From: Ferrimonas kyonanensis DSM 18153 | GTDB taxonomy: Bacteria > Pseudomonadota > Gammaproteobacteria > Enterobacterales > Shewanellaceae | Assembly: GCF_000425405.1 (NCBI RefSeq) | Contig: NZ_KE384366.1 | Coordinates: 46,837-110,836 of the forward strand | DNA length: 64,000 nucleotides | Direction of reading: 5' to 3' | Notes under the pieces: generated by a model | What the model saw: only the letters and a program-made list of their open reading frames with translations | Databases searched by the model: none | What the model was told of the DNA's origin: nothing | Shown here: piece after piece, positions 55,835-64,000 of the stretch | Layout: each line of letters opens with the position of its first letter | Position numbering within the stretch: the stretch's first letter is position 1 | Program-made: the position numbers and the translations under genes

Positions 55835-56257
55835 AACGCTATCCTCTAGCAGATGGGTTTATCGATTACTAATTGTTGGCTTTTAAGCGCAAACCACTGA
55901 GTATTTTGAACTAATTAATATGCGATGCTAAGTCAAAAAACCCAATCGCCACAATCGTCTTATTGAATGGAAGTCGTCTGGTTATCACGCTGTCGAGGTG
56001 ACAGCTTGCTGGCATTCTGTGCTGAGGCGGGGGTCATGCCGCCCTGACAGAATGTGATTCAGGCTTCCATTCCATTAGTCACATTTTTAGCAACTATTTT
56101 ACTCTATCTACATTTAATGCATTTTTTGTGAAATGTGAACAGTTTTTCGCCGCTATCGTTATATTCTTATATGGAATAAAAAGAATTTTTTTATTCTTTT
56201 TTATATATTCCACTGAGCCTACTCTGTGTCAATCCCATAATCAGAAGAGCGCAGAGC
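55835..56257. other. Divergent regulatory region pntAA/cysJ
   Basis: This 423-base AT-rich region separates two divergent operons. It holds a hairpin at 55989-56005 (GCTGTC/GACAGC), a nested hairpin at 56013-56054 (CATTCTGT/ACAGAATG enclosing GGCGG/CCGCC) and an AT palindrome at 56172-56212 next to cysJ. No ORF is convincing. Confidence 0.6.
56172..56212 (+). promoter_or_regulatory. AT-rich palindrome upstream of cysJ (CysB site candidate)
   Basis: TGGAATA (56172-56178) with AAAAGAAT (56179-56186) is mirrored by ATTCTTTT (56193-56200) and TATTCCA (56206-56212), with a 5-base bulge. It ends 45 bases before the cysJ ATG, where activation by CysB would be expected. The assignment to CysB is inferred from context. 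Confidence 0.45.
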
Positions 56258-58042
56258 ATGCAGTTACAGCAGTTACAACAGGGGGCCGGCGGCCTGAGCC
56301 AGGAGCAATTAACACAGTTGCAGCAGCTGGCTTCTGGCCTGTCACCGGTGCAGTTGGCCTGGGTCAGCGGCTACCTGGCGGCCTTTGCCAATCAGGGGGC
56401 CGCGGGGCAGTCGCCTGCCGAAGACCAGCCACCGTCGTCGTCTCTAACCATCCTTTACGGCAGCCAGACCGGTAACAGTCGCTCACTGGCCTCGGCCTTG
56501 GCGCAGCAGGCCCAGTCTCAGGGGCGAGTGGTGAAGTTGGTGTCGATGGCGGATTACAAGCCCCGGCAACTGAAGGAGGAGCAGCAACTGTTGGTGCTGG
56601 TCAGTACTCATGGCGAAGGCGATCCACCGGACGATGCCATGGCGCTGCACAAGTTTCTGCACTCTGCTCGAGCCCCTAAGTTGCCGCAGTTGAGCTACAG
56701 CGTACTGGCGTTGGGGGATTCCAGCTACGACAACTTCTGCCAGACCGGGCTGGAGTTCGATCAGCGCCTGCATCAACTGGGTGCTCGGCGGCTGCTGGAG
56801 CGGGCCGATTGTGATGTGGATTTTGAAGACACTGCGGCCCAGTGGCAGGCACAGGTGCTGGAGCGGTTGGCGACCGTGTCGCCGGCGACCGGCGCCGCCG
56901 TGGCTTCTGCCCCGCCGGCCCAAGCCAGTGGCTATAGCCGCAGTACTCCGTTTGAGTCGTCCCTGCTGCTCAGTCAGAAGATCACCGGCCGAGGTTCGGT
57001 CAAGGACACCCGTCATGTGGAGCTGAGCCTGGAGGGATCCGGCCTGAGCTACCAACCCGGTGATGCGCTGGGCGTATGGATGAGCAATGACCCCGAGCTG
57101 GTGGAAGCCTTACTGCGGCTACTGGCCCTGGAAGGCGAGCAGCAGGTTGAGGTGAAAGATCAGACGCTGTCGCTGCGCCAGGCGCTGACGGATCACTACG
57201 AGTTGACGCTACTGCATCCGGCCCTGGTCGGTGCCTGGGCCGAGTTCAGTGGCAGCGAGGCGCTGGCGGCGATCGTCGCCGATCGTGACCAACTGAAAAC
57301 CTTCATTGGGCAGCATCAACTGATTGACCTGGCGCAGCGTTATCCAGCCAGCGTCGACGCCGAGGCCCTGTTGGCAACCCTGCGAAAACTGACGCCACGG
57401 TTGTATTCCATCGCTTCCAGCCAGGCGGAAGTCGATGAGGAGGTTCACCTGACGGTGGCGCTGGTGGAGGAGGAACGCGACGGCCATGTTCGCCAGGGCA
57501 CGGTGTCTGGTGCCTTTGCTCATCGACTGCAGGAAGGCGATGGGGTGCGAGTGTATGTGGAGGCCAATGACAACTTCCGCCTGCCCTGTGATGACACCAC
57601 GCCGGTGATCATGATTGGCCCCGGTACCGGGGTCGCCCCATTCAGGGCCTTCTTGCAGGAGCGTGACGCCCGTGGTGCTCAGGGGCAGAACTGGCTGTTT
57701 TTCGGCAACCCCACCTTTACCGAAGATTTCCTGTACCAACTGGAGTGGCAGGGTTACGTCAAGAGTGGCTTGTTGACCCACATCAGCCTGGCCTTCTCCC
57801 GCGATCAGCAGCAGAAGATCTACGTTCAGGACCGGATTCGGGAGCAGGGCGCAGAGCTGTACCAGTGGCTGCAGCGCGGTGCCCACCTGTACCTGTGCGG
57901 CGATGCCAACCACATGGCGGCGGACGTGGAGCAGGCACTGATTGACGTGGTGGCCCAACACGGGGGGTTCAGTATCGAAGCCGCCCAGGATTATTTGAGC
58001 GAATTGCGCAGCAGCAAACGCTATCAGAAGGATGTGTACTGA
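56258..58042 (+). CDS. cysJ: Sulfite reductase (NADPH) flavoprotein alpha subunit
   Basis: A 594-residue flavoprotein that passes electrons from NADPH through FAD and FMN to CysI for sulfite reduction. The flavodoxin domain (about 65-205) has [14 protein letters not shown] and [12 protein letters not shown]. The FAD domain has RLYSIASS, and the NADP-binding part has [17 protein letters not shown] and [14 protein letters not shown]. It begins [18 protein letters not shown]. Its stop overlaps cysI by one base; cysJ-cysI-cysH form one operon. Confidence 0.97.
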   Translation: MQLQQLQQGAGGLSQEQLTQLQQLASGLSPVQLAWVSGYLAAFANQGAAGQSPAEDQPPSSSLTILYGSQTGNSRSLASALAQQAQSQGRVVKLVSMADYKPRQLKEEQQLLVLVSTHGEGDPPDDAMALHKFLHSARAPKLPQLSYSVLALGDSSYDNFCQTGLEFDQRLHQLGARRLLERADCDVDFEDTAAQWQAQVLERLATVSPATGAAVASAPPAQASGYSRSTPFESSLLLSQKITGRGSVKDTRHVELSLEGSGLSYQPGDALGVWMSNDPELVEALLRLLALEGEQQVEVKDQTLSLRQALTDHYELTLLHPALVGAWAEFSGSEALAAIVADRDQLKTFIGQHQLIDLAQRYPASVDAEALLATLRKLTPRLYSIASSQAEVDEEVHLTVALVEEERDGHVRQGTVSGAFAHRLQEGDGVRVYVEANDNFRLPCDDTTPVIMIGPGTGVAPFRAFLQERDARGAQGQNWLFFGNPTFTEDFLYQLEWQGYVKSGLLTHISLAFSRDQQQKIYVQDRIREQGAELYQWLQRGAHLYLCGDANHMAADVEQALIDVVAQHGGFSIEAAQDYLSELRSSKRYQKDVY

Positions 58043-59754
58043 TGACCGACATTAGCAAACTGCAGGTCAGCGGCAAGCTGGCGGATAACGAGCGCATTAA
58101 GGGCGACAGCGATCTGCTGCGAGGCACCATCGCCGAGGATCTGACCGATACCCTGACCGGTGGCTTTACGTCAGACAATTTTCAGTTGATTCGCTTCCAT
58201 GGCATGTATCAGCAGGACGATCGGGACATTCGTCAGGAGCGCACCGAGCAGAAGCTGGAACCGCTGCACACGGTGATGCTCAGGGCGCGGATGCCCGGCG
58301 GGGTGATCACCCCGAAACAGTGGCTGGCCATCGATGAGTTTGCCGAGAGTCACACCGGCGCCGGCAGCATTCGTTTGACCACCCGCCAGACTTTCCAGTT
58401 TCACGGGGTGCTCAAGCGTGACATTAAATTGATGCACCAGACCCTGGATAAGATCGGCATTGACTCCATCGCCACCGCCGGCGACGTCAACCGCAATGTG
58501 CTCTGCACCTCCAACCCGGAGCAGTCGGAACTGCACAGCCAGGCTTACGAGTGGGCCAAGACGATCTCCGAGCACCTGTTGCCCAGGACGCGCGCCTACG
58601 CCGAGATCTGGCTCGATGGGGAGAAGGTGGAGACCACCGAGCGGGATGAGCCGATTCTGGGCAAGACCTACCTGCCCAGAAAGTTCAAAACCACCGTGGT
58701 GGTGCCGCCACAGAATGACGTGGATCTGCACGCCAACGACATGAACTTTGTCGCCATTGCCGATAACGGCCAGTTGGTGGGCTTCAACCTGTTGGTGGGG
58801 GGCGGCTTGGCCATGACCCACGGCGATGAGGCGACCTACCCCAGAAAAGCCGATGAGTTTGGTTATTTGCCGCTGGACAAGACTCTGGCCATCGCCGAAG
58901 CGGTGGTGACCACTCAGCGGGACCTGGGTAACCGGGTTAACCGCAAGAATGCCAAGACCAAATACACCCTGGATCGGGTCGGTTTGGAGGTGTTCAAGGC
59001 CGAAGTGGAGCGACGCGCCGGCTTCCAGTTTGAGCCCACTCGACCTTATGAACTGACCGGCCGTGGCGATGCCTTTGGCTGGACGGCTGGTATTGACGGC
59101 AAGCATAACCTGACCCTGTTTATCGAAAACGGTCGATTGCTGGATTACCCGGGTAAGCCGCTCAAATCTGGCATGGCGCGCATTGCCCGTCAGCACAAGG
59201 GCGAATTCCGCATGACCGCCAACCAGAATCTGGTGGTGGCTGGGGTGGCCAGCGAAGACAAGGCGGCCATTGAACAACTGGCACGCGAGCATGGCTTATT
59301 TGATGAGGGCGTCAGCAATCAGCGTAAAAGCTCCATGGCCTGTGTGTCTCTGCCGACCTGCCCGTTGGCCATGGCCGAAGCCGAGCGTTTCCTGCCGGAT
59401 TTTGTCACTCGCATCGAAGGGGTACTGGCTGGCCATGGCATCGCCGATGACGCCATTATCTTTCGAGTAACCGGCTGCCCCAATGGTTGTGGTCGGGCGA
59501 TGCTGGCCGAAGTGGGGTTGGTGGGCAAAGGGCCCGGTAAATACAACCTGCACCTGGGGGGCAACCTGGCGGGCACCCGAGTGCCAAAACTGTACAAAGA
59601 AAACCTGGATGAAGACGCCATCCTGGCGGAGCTGGACAGCCTCAGTGGCCGCTGGGCTCGTGAGCGCCTCGACGGAGAGGGGTTCGGTGACTTTGTGATT
59701 CGCATCGGGATTGTGCCCGAGGTGATTGTGTCGAGGACGGACTTCTATGCCTAG
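58042..59754 (+). CDS. cysI: Sulfite reductase (NADPH) hemoprotein beta subunit
   Basis: A 570-residue hemoprotein that reduces sulfite to sulfide with six electrons at a siroheme-4Fe4S centre. The cluster cysteines lie in [18 protein letters not shown] and in [12 protein letters not shown] (C-x5-C then C-x3-C). The siroheme-binding arginines are in [15 protein letters not shown]. The length matches E. coli CysI. It overlaps cysJ by one base at the start and cysH by 8 bases at the end. Confidence 0.98.
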   Translation: MTDISKLQVSGKLADNERIKGDSDLLRGTIAEDLTDTLTGGFTSDNFQLIRFHGMYQQDDRDIRQERTEQKLEPLHTVMLRARMPGGVITPKQWLAIDEFAESHTGAGSIRLTTRQTFQFHGVLKRDIKLMHQTLDKIGIDSIATAGDVNRNVLCTSNPEQSELHSQAYEWAKTISEHLLPRTRAYAEIWLDGEKVETTERDEPILGKTYLPRKFKTTVVVPPQNDVDLHANDMNFVAIADNGQLVGFNLLVGGGLAMTHGDEATYPRKADEFGYLPLDKTLAIAEAVVTTQRDLGNRVNRKNAKTKYTLDRVGLEVFKAEVERRAGFQFEPTRPYELTGRGDAFGWTAGIDGKHNLTLFIENGRLLDYPGKPLKSGMARIARQHKGEFRMTANQNLVVAGVASEDKAAIEQLAREHGLFDEGVSNQRKSSMACVSLPTCPLAMAEAERFLPDFVTRIEGVLAGHGIADDAIIFRVTGCPNGCGRAMLAEVGLVGKGPGKYNLHLGGNLAGTRVPKLYKENLDEDAILAELDSLSGRWARERLDGEGFGDFVIRIGIVPEVIVSRTDFYA

Positions 59755-60487
59755 TCAAAGTTTGAATGCCCTGTTGCAGCGCTTGCCCAGTGAGGCGCAG
59801 CGTCATCAGCTCGAACAGGTCAATACTGAGCTGGCGTCGATGACGCCCGAGCAGCGGGTGGCCTGGGCGCTGCAGGAGCTGCCTGGGCAGCATGCGCTCT
59901 CTTCCAGCTTTGGTATTCAGGGGGCGGTGATGCTGCATCTGGTGACCTCGGTTAAGCCGGATACGCCGGTGATTCTCACCGACACCGGTTACCTGTTTCC
60001 TGAAACCTACCGCTTTATTGATGAGCTGACTGAACGACTGAAGCTGAATCTCAAGGTGTATCGCAGTCACTTGACGCCAGCCTGGCAGGAGGCTCGTTTT
60101 GGCCAGCTGTGGGAGCAAGGGCAGGAGGGGCTGGATACCTACAACCGCCTCAATAAAGTTGAGCCGATGCAACAGGCCCTGGAACAGTTGCAGGTGGGCA
60201 CCTGGTTTGCCGGCCTGCGCCGCCAGCAGGCGCAATCCCGGGCCGAGCTGCCGTTTCTGGCCATTCGCTCCGGACGCTACAAGTTGCTGCCGATCCTGGA
60301 GTGGACCAATAAGGATGTGCACCAGTACCTGGAGCAGCATCAGTTGCCGTACCACCCGTTATGGCATCAGGGCTACGCGTCAGTGGGCGATGTCCACACC
60401 AGCCGGCCGATGGAGCTGGGCATGAGCGAAGAGGACAGCCGCTTCGCCGGTTTTCGCCGTGAATGCGGGCTTCATTATGATATTTAG
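59747..60487 (+). CDS. cysH: Phosphoadenosine phosphosulfate reductase
   Basis: A 246-residue thioredoxin-dependent enzyme that reduces PAPS to sulfite, the step before CysJI. The P-loop-like [14 protein letters not shown] and [17 protein letters not shown] motifs are present, and the catalytic cysteine is in the C-terminal ECGLHYD. No extra cluster cysteines are seen, so this is the PAPS- rather than APS-type enzyme. The ATG at 59747 lies within the end of cysI. A strong terminator follows. Confidence 0.97.
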   Translation: MPSQSLNALLQRLPSEAQRHQLEQVNTELASMTPEQRVAWALQELPGQHALSSSFGIQGAVMLHLVTSVKPDTPVILTDTGYLFPETYRFIDELTERLKLNLKVYRSHLTPAWQEARFGQLWEQGQEGLDTYNRLNKVEPMQQALEQLQVGTWFAGLRRQQAQSRAELPFLAIRSGRYKLLPILEWTNKDVHQYLEQHQLPYHPLWHQGYASVGDVHTSRPMELGMSEEDSRFAGFRRECGLHYDI

Positions 60488-60508
60488 TTAAAATAAACAC
60501 TTAGAGCC

Positions 60509-60542
60509 AATGCCGCCTTGCCAAGCAGGGCGGCATTTTTTT
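60509..60542 (+). terminator. Intrinsic terminator after cysH
   Basis: AATGCCGCC pairs with GGCGGCATT, extended by a T-G wobble and TGC/GCA around a CAA loop, followed by seven T residues. It ends the cysJIH operon. Confidence 0.93.
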
Positions 60543-60692
60543 GCTTGAATGAGCGACTGGGATTGATCTTTGTGAGTGGAATTGTGCTAGGGTTCGCTGG
60601 AAAATGAGGCACTTAGCAGGATGCTTAAGCGGTTAGACCGATTCAATGGACAGAGACGGGCCTCCGGATTCTCTCTCTTTCAGGCAGCATTG

Positions 60693-62552
60693 ATGACCTT
60701 TAATCGTAAACTTCAACTTCTTATCGCCCTGGCGGTGTTTACCATGGCCATGGTGGGCTCCTTCCTGGGGCTGTCCCAATACCGTCAGGCCCAGGCCGAT
60801 GCCGTCGATCAGACCCGTACCTTGTCACAGCGCAGTGCCACCGATCTGTTGTCCACCTGGATTGAGGATCACAGCGTCCTGCTGGAGGAGCTGGCGCGTC
60901 AGTCGGCGCAGGTCGTGCCCATCGAGGAACAGTTGCAGTTGATTAAGGCGTTTGGCTTCGATCTGGTTTACCTGGGTTACGCCGATAACGACCGCATTGT
61001 GTGGAGTGCCGACGGCCAGCCGCCGGCGATGCGGGTGAAGGAGCAGGTGTGGTTTCAGACCGCTCAGCGTGCCGGTGCCACGGTATTAACGGCGCCCTAC
61101 CAGGATGCCGTTACCGGCAAGATGGTGGTTACCCTGACCACGCCGCTGCCGGGCAGCCGGGCCGGGGTGGTCAGTGGTGATCTGAGCCTGGCCACATTGA
61201 GCCAGGAGATTTTGCAATTGCTCCCCAAAGAGCAGGGGGAACTGTTGCTGGTGGATGGGCAACAGCGGGTGATTGCCGCCAATGATCGCAATGAGCTGAT
61301 GCAGCCCCTTAACAGCGTGTTGCAGCAGCCTGGTGCCTTTTCCAGGTTGGCCTCTGGCGAGGTGATGACCATCGAACGTCACAGTAAGGCCACTCAAGTG
61401 TCGATGGTAGCGATTGCCGGTATGGACTGGCAGGTGTTGGTGGCGCTGGATCTGAGCAAACAGCAGGCGCAGATGAGCTCGGCATTGATGCGGCTTGGGG
61501 CCATTACCCTGGTCGGTCTGTTGCTGGCGGTGATGCTGGCGTCGTTCATGCTGAAGCGATTGTTGAAGCCGCTGCAGGATCTGGAGCTGGCCATGGACGA
61601 TCTGACTCACGGGGATGGGGACCTGACCCGTCGTCTCGAGGTGGTTCGCCGGGACGAGTTTGGCCGGGTATCGGAAAAGCTCAATGCCTTTATGGCGCAA
61701 CTGGCACAGATGATCGTTCAGGTTCGCGGCGTGGCTCAATCCATGGATGCTCAGTCACAGAGTAACCGTGACGTGGTGGTGCAACAGAGCGAGGCGATTG
61801 ATCGCCAGCAGGGGAAAGTGGATCAGGTGGCCACCGCCGTCGAAGAGATGGCCATGACCGCCCATGAGGTCGCGAATCACGCCGCCAGTACTGCCGAGGC
61901 GGCTCAGCATGCCAGTCAGTCCTGCGATGGCGGGCAGGTGGTGCTGAGTGAGTCCAACGACACCATTCGCAGTTTGGCGGGGCAGGTGGAAGAGGCGGCG
62001 GTGATCATCACTCAGCTCGATGGCAATGCTCAGGAGATCAACAAGATTCTGGCAACCATCCAGACCATTGCCGAGCAGACTAATTTGCTGGCTTTGAATG
62101 CTGCCATTGAAGCGGCCCGTGCCGGTGACCAGGGCCGGGGTTTTGCGGTGGTGGCCGATGAGGTTCGGGTGTTGTCACAAAAGACCCAGGGCTCGGCCGA
62201 GGAGATACAACAGATGATCGAAACTCTGCAGGCCAATACTCACAGAGCGGTGAGCGCCATGAATCAGGGGCAGCAGATGGCCGAGATGAGTGTGGAAAAG
62301 ACCACCGCGGTGACCGACAGTCTCTCCAGCATCACCTCAGCCATCGAGCAGATTTTGTCGATGTCTGAGCAGATTGCCGCTGCCGCCGAGGAGCAGCGGG
62401 CGGCCACCGCCGAAGTGAGTCAGAGTACCGCCGGCATTCGCGAAGACGCGCTGCTGCTGTCCGGCCAGTCAGAATCGGTGGCAACCACCGCCGCCAGCTT
62501 AAACGGTACGGCGGCCGAGCTGGGGGCGTTACTGGCGAAGTTCAAAGCCTGA
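60693..62552 (+). CDS. Methyl-accepting chemotaxis protein
   Basis: A chemoreceptor of about 619 residues. A membrane helix near the start ([21 protein letters not shown]) is followed by a periplasmic Cache-type sensor (about 30-255), with [16 protein letters not shown] and [18 protein letters not shown] second membrane helix ([18 protein letters not shown]) and a HAMP domain follow. The signalling domain has the hairpin tip [34 protein letters not shown]. The start is uncertain: an ATG at 60621 adds 24 residues, but 60693 gives the usual receptor N-terminus. The ligand is unknown. Confidence 0.9.
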   Translation: MTFNRKLQLLIALAVFTMAMVGSFLGLSQYRQAQADAVDQTRTLSQRSATDLLSTWIEDHSVLLEELARQSAQVVPIEEQLQLIKAFGFDLVYLGYADNDRIVWSADGQPPAMRVKEQVWFQTAQRAGATVLTAPYQDAVTGKMVVTLTTPLPGSRAGVVSGDLSLATLSQEILQLLPKEQGELLLVDGQQRVIAANDRNELMQPLNSVLQQPGAFSRLASGEVMTIERHSKATQVSMVAIAGMDWQVLVALDLSKQQAQMSSALMRLGAITLVGLLLAVMLASFMLKRLLKPLQDLELAMDDLTHGDGDLTRRLEVVRRDEFGRVSEKLNAFMAQLAQMIVQVRGVAQSMDAQSQSNRDVVVQQSEAIDRQQGKVDQVATAVEEMAMTAHEVANHAASTAEAAQHASQSCDGGQVVLSESNDTIRSLAGQVEEAAVIITQLDGNAQEINKILATIQTIAEQTNLLALNAAIEAARAGDQGRGFAVVADEVRVLSQKTQGSAEEIQQMIETLQANTHRAVSAMNQGQQMAEMSVEKTTAVTDSLSSITSAIEQILSMSEQIAAAAEEQRAATAEVSQSTAGIREDALLLSGQSESVATTAASLNGTAAELGALLAKFKA

Positions 62553-62564
62553 CGCCAGCCTGTT

Positions 62565-62590
62565 ACCCCATCCGGCTTGCCTGGGGTTTT
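62565..62590. terminator. Weak terminator after the chemoreceptor gene
   Basis: ACCCCA and TGGGGT pair with an 11-base loop and are followed by a few T residues, at the convergent junction with the membrane protein gene. Confidence 0.5.
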
Positions 62591-63137
62591 ATGAGGATTC
62601 CGTGATTAGGTAGGTGACGCCCAGAACCTTTAAGGCGATGGGCAGCCCTACCAAGAACATCACCACATACCAGAGGGCTCGAATCATCTCCAGCACGGCT
62701 TTGGGGTCGACAATGTAGGTGCTGGCCAAAGCAAACACCGCCAGTGCTACCCAGCCGTAGATCAGGGTGATAATCACCAGTCGCAGCAGGGATTGCCACC
62801 ACTGAGGGATGGCACTGATGACAAAGGACAACACCACCGCCAGAACTACGCCAGCGGCGATCATCCAGCCATTAGGAGTGTCAATTATCCACTCCAGCAG
62901 CACCAGTGGCAGCATCAAGATTTGAGTCAATAGCTCCGACTGTCCCAATTGACCAAAGGCCTGGGTGGTCTTGATGATCGCCCCCTCGATGCCATCCAGG
63001 TGGCGAAAACGCGTGTGGACAAACAGCGTGGCTAAAATGGCGAAGATCAGGCTCAGGCCGCCCAGCAGCCAGGCCAGTTGGGTCACCAGCTTGGTTAAGG
63101 GGTCAAACAGGTCACGGTTGTTTGGGTTAGTCGGCAT
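62589..63137 (-). CDS. Hypothetical membrane protein, 182 residues
   Basis: I do not recognise a family. Four or five hydrophobic segments are visible: LAWLLGGLSLIFAILATLF, ILMLPLVLLEWIID, WMIAAGVVLAVVLSFVI, LVIITLIYGWVALAVFALA and YVVMFLVGLPIALKVLG. Hydrophilic loops are short, so it is a polytopic inner-membrane protein. It reads convergently to the chemoreceptor and has no clear operon partner. An AT-rich stretch upstream near 63165-63180 (TATAGAAT on the minus strand) may be its promoter. No function is inferred. Confidence 0.65.
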   Translation of the reverse strand: MPTNPNNRDLFDPLTKLVTQLAWLLGGLSLIFAILATLFVHTRFRHLDGIEGAIIKTTQAFGQLGQSELLTQILMLPLVLLEWIIDTPNGWMIAAGVVLAVVLSFVISAIPQWWQSLLRLVIITLIYGWVALAVFALASTYIVDPKAVLEMIRALWYVVMFLVGLPIALKVLGVTYLITESS

Positions 63138-63193
63138 TGTCGGTAGGCTTCTAAGGGCAAGTTAGTCCATATTCTATAAAAAATGAGACAGTT

Positions 63194-63216
63194 AAACAGT
63201 GGGTTATGCACTGTTT
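63194..63216. repeat. Hairpin between the GNAT and membrane protein genes
   Basis: AAACAGTG and CACTGTTT form an 8-bp stem with a 7-base loop. On the minus strand it lies downstream of the GNAT gene and could be a weak terminator. Confidence 0.5.
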
Positions 63217-63249
63217 CTTCGCTGAACCCACTTAGTAAAGCTGCGCGAG

Positions 63250-63277
63250 TCGGGGAAGGATTTGCTGCCCTCCCCGA
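63250..63277 (-). repeat. Stem-loop directly after the GNAT stop codon
   Basis: TCGGGGA and TCCCCGA form a 7-bp stem, extendable by further pairs, immediately after the gene. No T run follows. Confidence 0.45.
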
Positions 63278-63787
63278 TCAGAGGTTGAGTTCAAATCGCA
63301 GCAGGGTAAAGCCTTGATCTTCGAACTGGTCAATCTGCTTAAAGCCCGCGCGTTGCAGCAGCCGCGCCGAGGCCAGATTGACATCGACCACGTCGCCAAC
63401 GATGCGCTTCAGTCCCAGCACGTCTCGGGCGTAAGGCAGTAAGGCAGCAACGGCTTCTTTGGCCAGGCCCTGTCCCCAGTATTGAGGCAGCATTCGATAG
63501 CCGATGTCGGTGGCCCCGATGTGAGTTTCATACTTCATGCCACAAAAGCCTATGACCCGGTTGTCGCCTTTGTGCACCAGAGCGTAGCGGCCATAGCCAT
63601 AACGTTGGTATTCCGCTAACCAGACCTCTTCAATGATTCTTCGAGCGTCGTCGCGACTGCGGACCATGCCGGCATCGCCAGTATAGCGAGTCACCTCTTC
63701 ATGGCTGGAAAAGGCGTATACGGCTTCCAGATCCGCCAGGGTAAAGTGGCGCATCCGCAGTCGCTCGGTGTCGATCAATACGGTCAT
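63278..63787 (-). CDS. GNAT family N-acetyltransferase (RimJ/RimL-like)
   Basis: A 169-residue acetyltransferase of the RimJ/RimL group, which acetylates N-termini of ribosomal proteins or small molecules with acetyl-CoA. The start LIDTERLRMRHFTLADLEAVYAF is typical, and YRMLPQYWGQGLAKEAVAALLPYA carries the acetyl-CoA-binding Q-x-x-G-x-A motif. NLASARLLQRAGFKQ follows. The ATG at 63787 with AGGA at good spacing is preferred; the longer in-frame extension upstream lacks family similarity. The substrate is unknown. Confidence 0.88.
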   Translation of the reverse strand: MTVLIDTERLRMRHFTLADLEAVYAFSSHEEVTRYTGDAGMVRSRDDARRIIEEVWLAEYQRYGYGRYALVHKGDNRVIGFCGMKYETHIGATDIGYRMLPQYWGQGLAKEAVAALLPYARDVLGLKRIVGDVVDVNLASARLLQRAGFKQIDQFEDQGFTLLRFELNL

Positions 63788-63925
63788 GCCGATGTCCTGG
63801 AGAAGTTGCAGGCAGACATCATGGGATATTGGTGTTGGTTGCGCAAGCGCTGAGCGGCGAGGGCAATGGGATCTCCCGCCCAGGCCTCTGACCCGCACAA
63901 CAGCGTTGTGCGTTAGAAACGAAAA

Positions 63926-63952
63926 AGCCCCGGTCATGCGACCAGGGCTGGT
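63926..63952 (-). terminator. Minus-strand terminator near the window end
   Basis: Read on the minus strand AGCCC-t-GGTC pairs with GACC-g-GGGCT, followed by a short run of T. It lies just downstream of the tRNA-like sequence and probably ends its transcript. Confidence 0.65.
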
Positions 63953-63960
63953 TCTGAAAG

Positions 63961-64000
63961 TGGTCGGTGATAGAGGATTTGGGCCTCCGGCCCCCTCTGA
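63961..64000 (-). tRNA. 3' part of a tRNA-Pro-like sequence, cut by the window
   Basis: On the minus strand the sequence ends CCTCTATCACCGACCA, matching the T-stem 3' side, acceptor strand and CCA of E. coli-type tRNA-Pro. The 5' T-stem GGAGG is also present, and a terminator follows. Two things are odd: the T-loop reads CCCAAAT instead of TTCGAAT, and the variable region before it appears to be longer than normal. It may be a divergent tRNA, a decayed copy or an integration remnant. The anticodon lies outside the window. Confidence 0.5.

Overview
The window reads as chromosomal DNA of a marine-type gammaproteobacterium in the Alteromonadales, most like Ferrimonas or a Shewanella relative. 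This is inferred from protein similarity and gene order (nudF-yqiB-cpdA-yqiA-parE, rpsU-yqeY-dnaG-rpoD, ygiM-ygiF-glnE-hldE, cysJIH) and was not tested by a search. The DNA is GC-rich, densely coding and dominated by housekeeping genes. I see no prophage, insertion sequence, CRISPR array or rRNA.

Layout. 1-4 kb: nudF (partial), yqiB, cpdA, yqiA and parE in one direction. 4-9 kb: an orphan gene, a secreted PQQ-type sugar dehydrogenase, parC and a CatA-like acetyltransferase. 9-13.8 kb: plsC, rraB, a pilin-like protein, a 52-residue arginine-rich peptide, a diguanylate cyclase, a CheY-CheC protein and a crotonase. 13.8-18.3 kb: the macromolecular synthesis operon (rpsU, yqeY, dnaG, rpoD) on the minus strand. 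18.6-22.1 kb: tsaD, plsY, folB, folK, uppP. 22.1-27.6 kb: an OprC-type copper receptor, a RecQ-like helicase and cca. 27.7-33.3 kb: gspA-gspB and a DUF748 protein. 33.3-39.5 kb: putA, ygiM, and pit with its DUF47 partner. 39.7-46.6 kb: ygiF, a K+ channel with a DUF350 protein, glnE, a DUF4442 protein and an LpxL-type acyltransferase. 46.7-49.8 kb: hldE, an HExxH protein and two PspB-like small membrane proteins. 49.9-52.5 kb: an OprB-type porin with an exported amidohydrolase. 53-55.8 kb: a three-subunit transhydrogenase (pntB and a split alpha chain). 56.2-60.5 kb: cysJIH. 60.6-64 kb: a chemoreceptor, a membrane protein, a GNAT acetyltransferase and the 3' end of a tRNA-Pro-like sequence.

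How the genes work together. Envelope functions are prominent: lipid A and heptose synthesis, phosphatidate synthesis, undecaprenyl recycling, secretin assembly, and uptake of copper, phosphate and an unknown substrate. Both topoisomerase IV genes are present but separated by two genes.

The most useful non-coding signal is a run of five TGTCA-type half sites, four of the five intervals showing the 11-bp Pho-box period, upstream of the DUF47-pit operon. Other items worth checking are the HExxH protein and PspB-like pair after hldE, the DUF350/K+ channel pair whose channel tail is antisense to ygiF, the arginine-rich mini-gene next to the diguanylate cyclase, a possible ATC start codon in the CheY-CheC gene, and dyad operators near putA, the copper receptor and cysJ.
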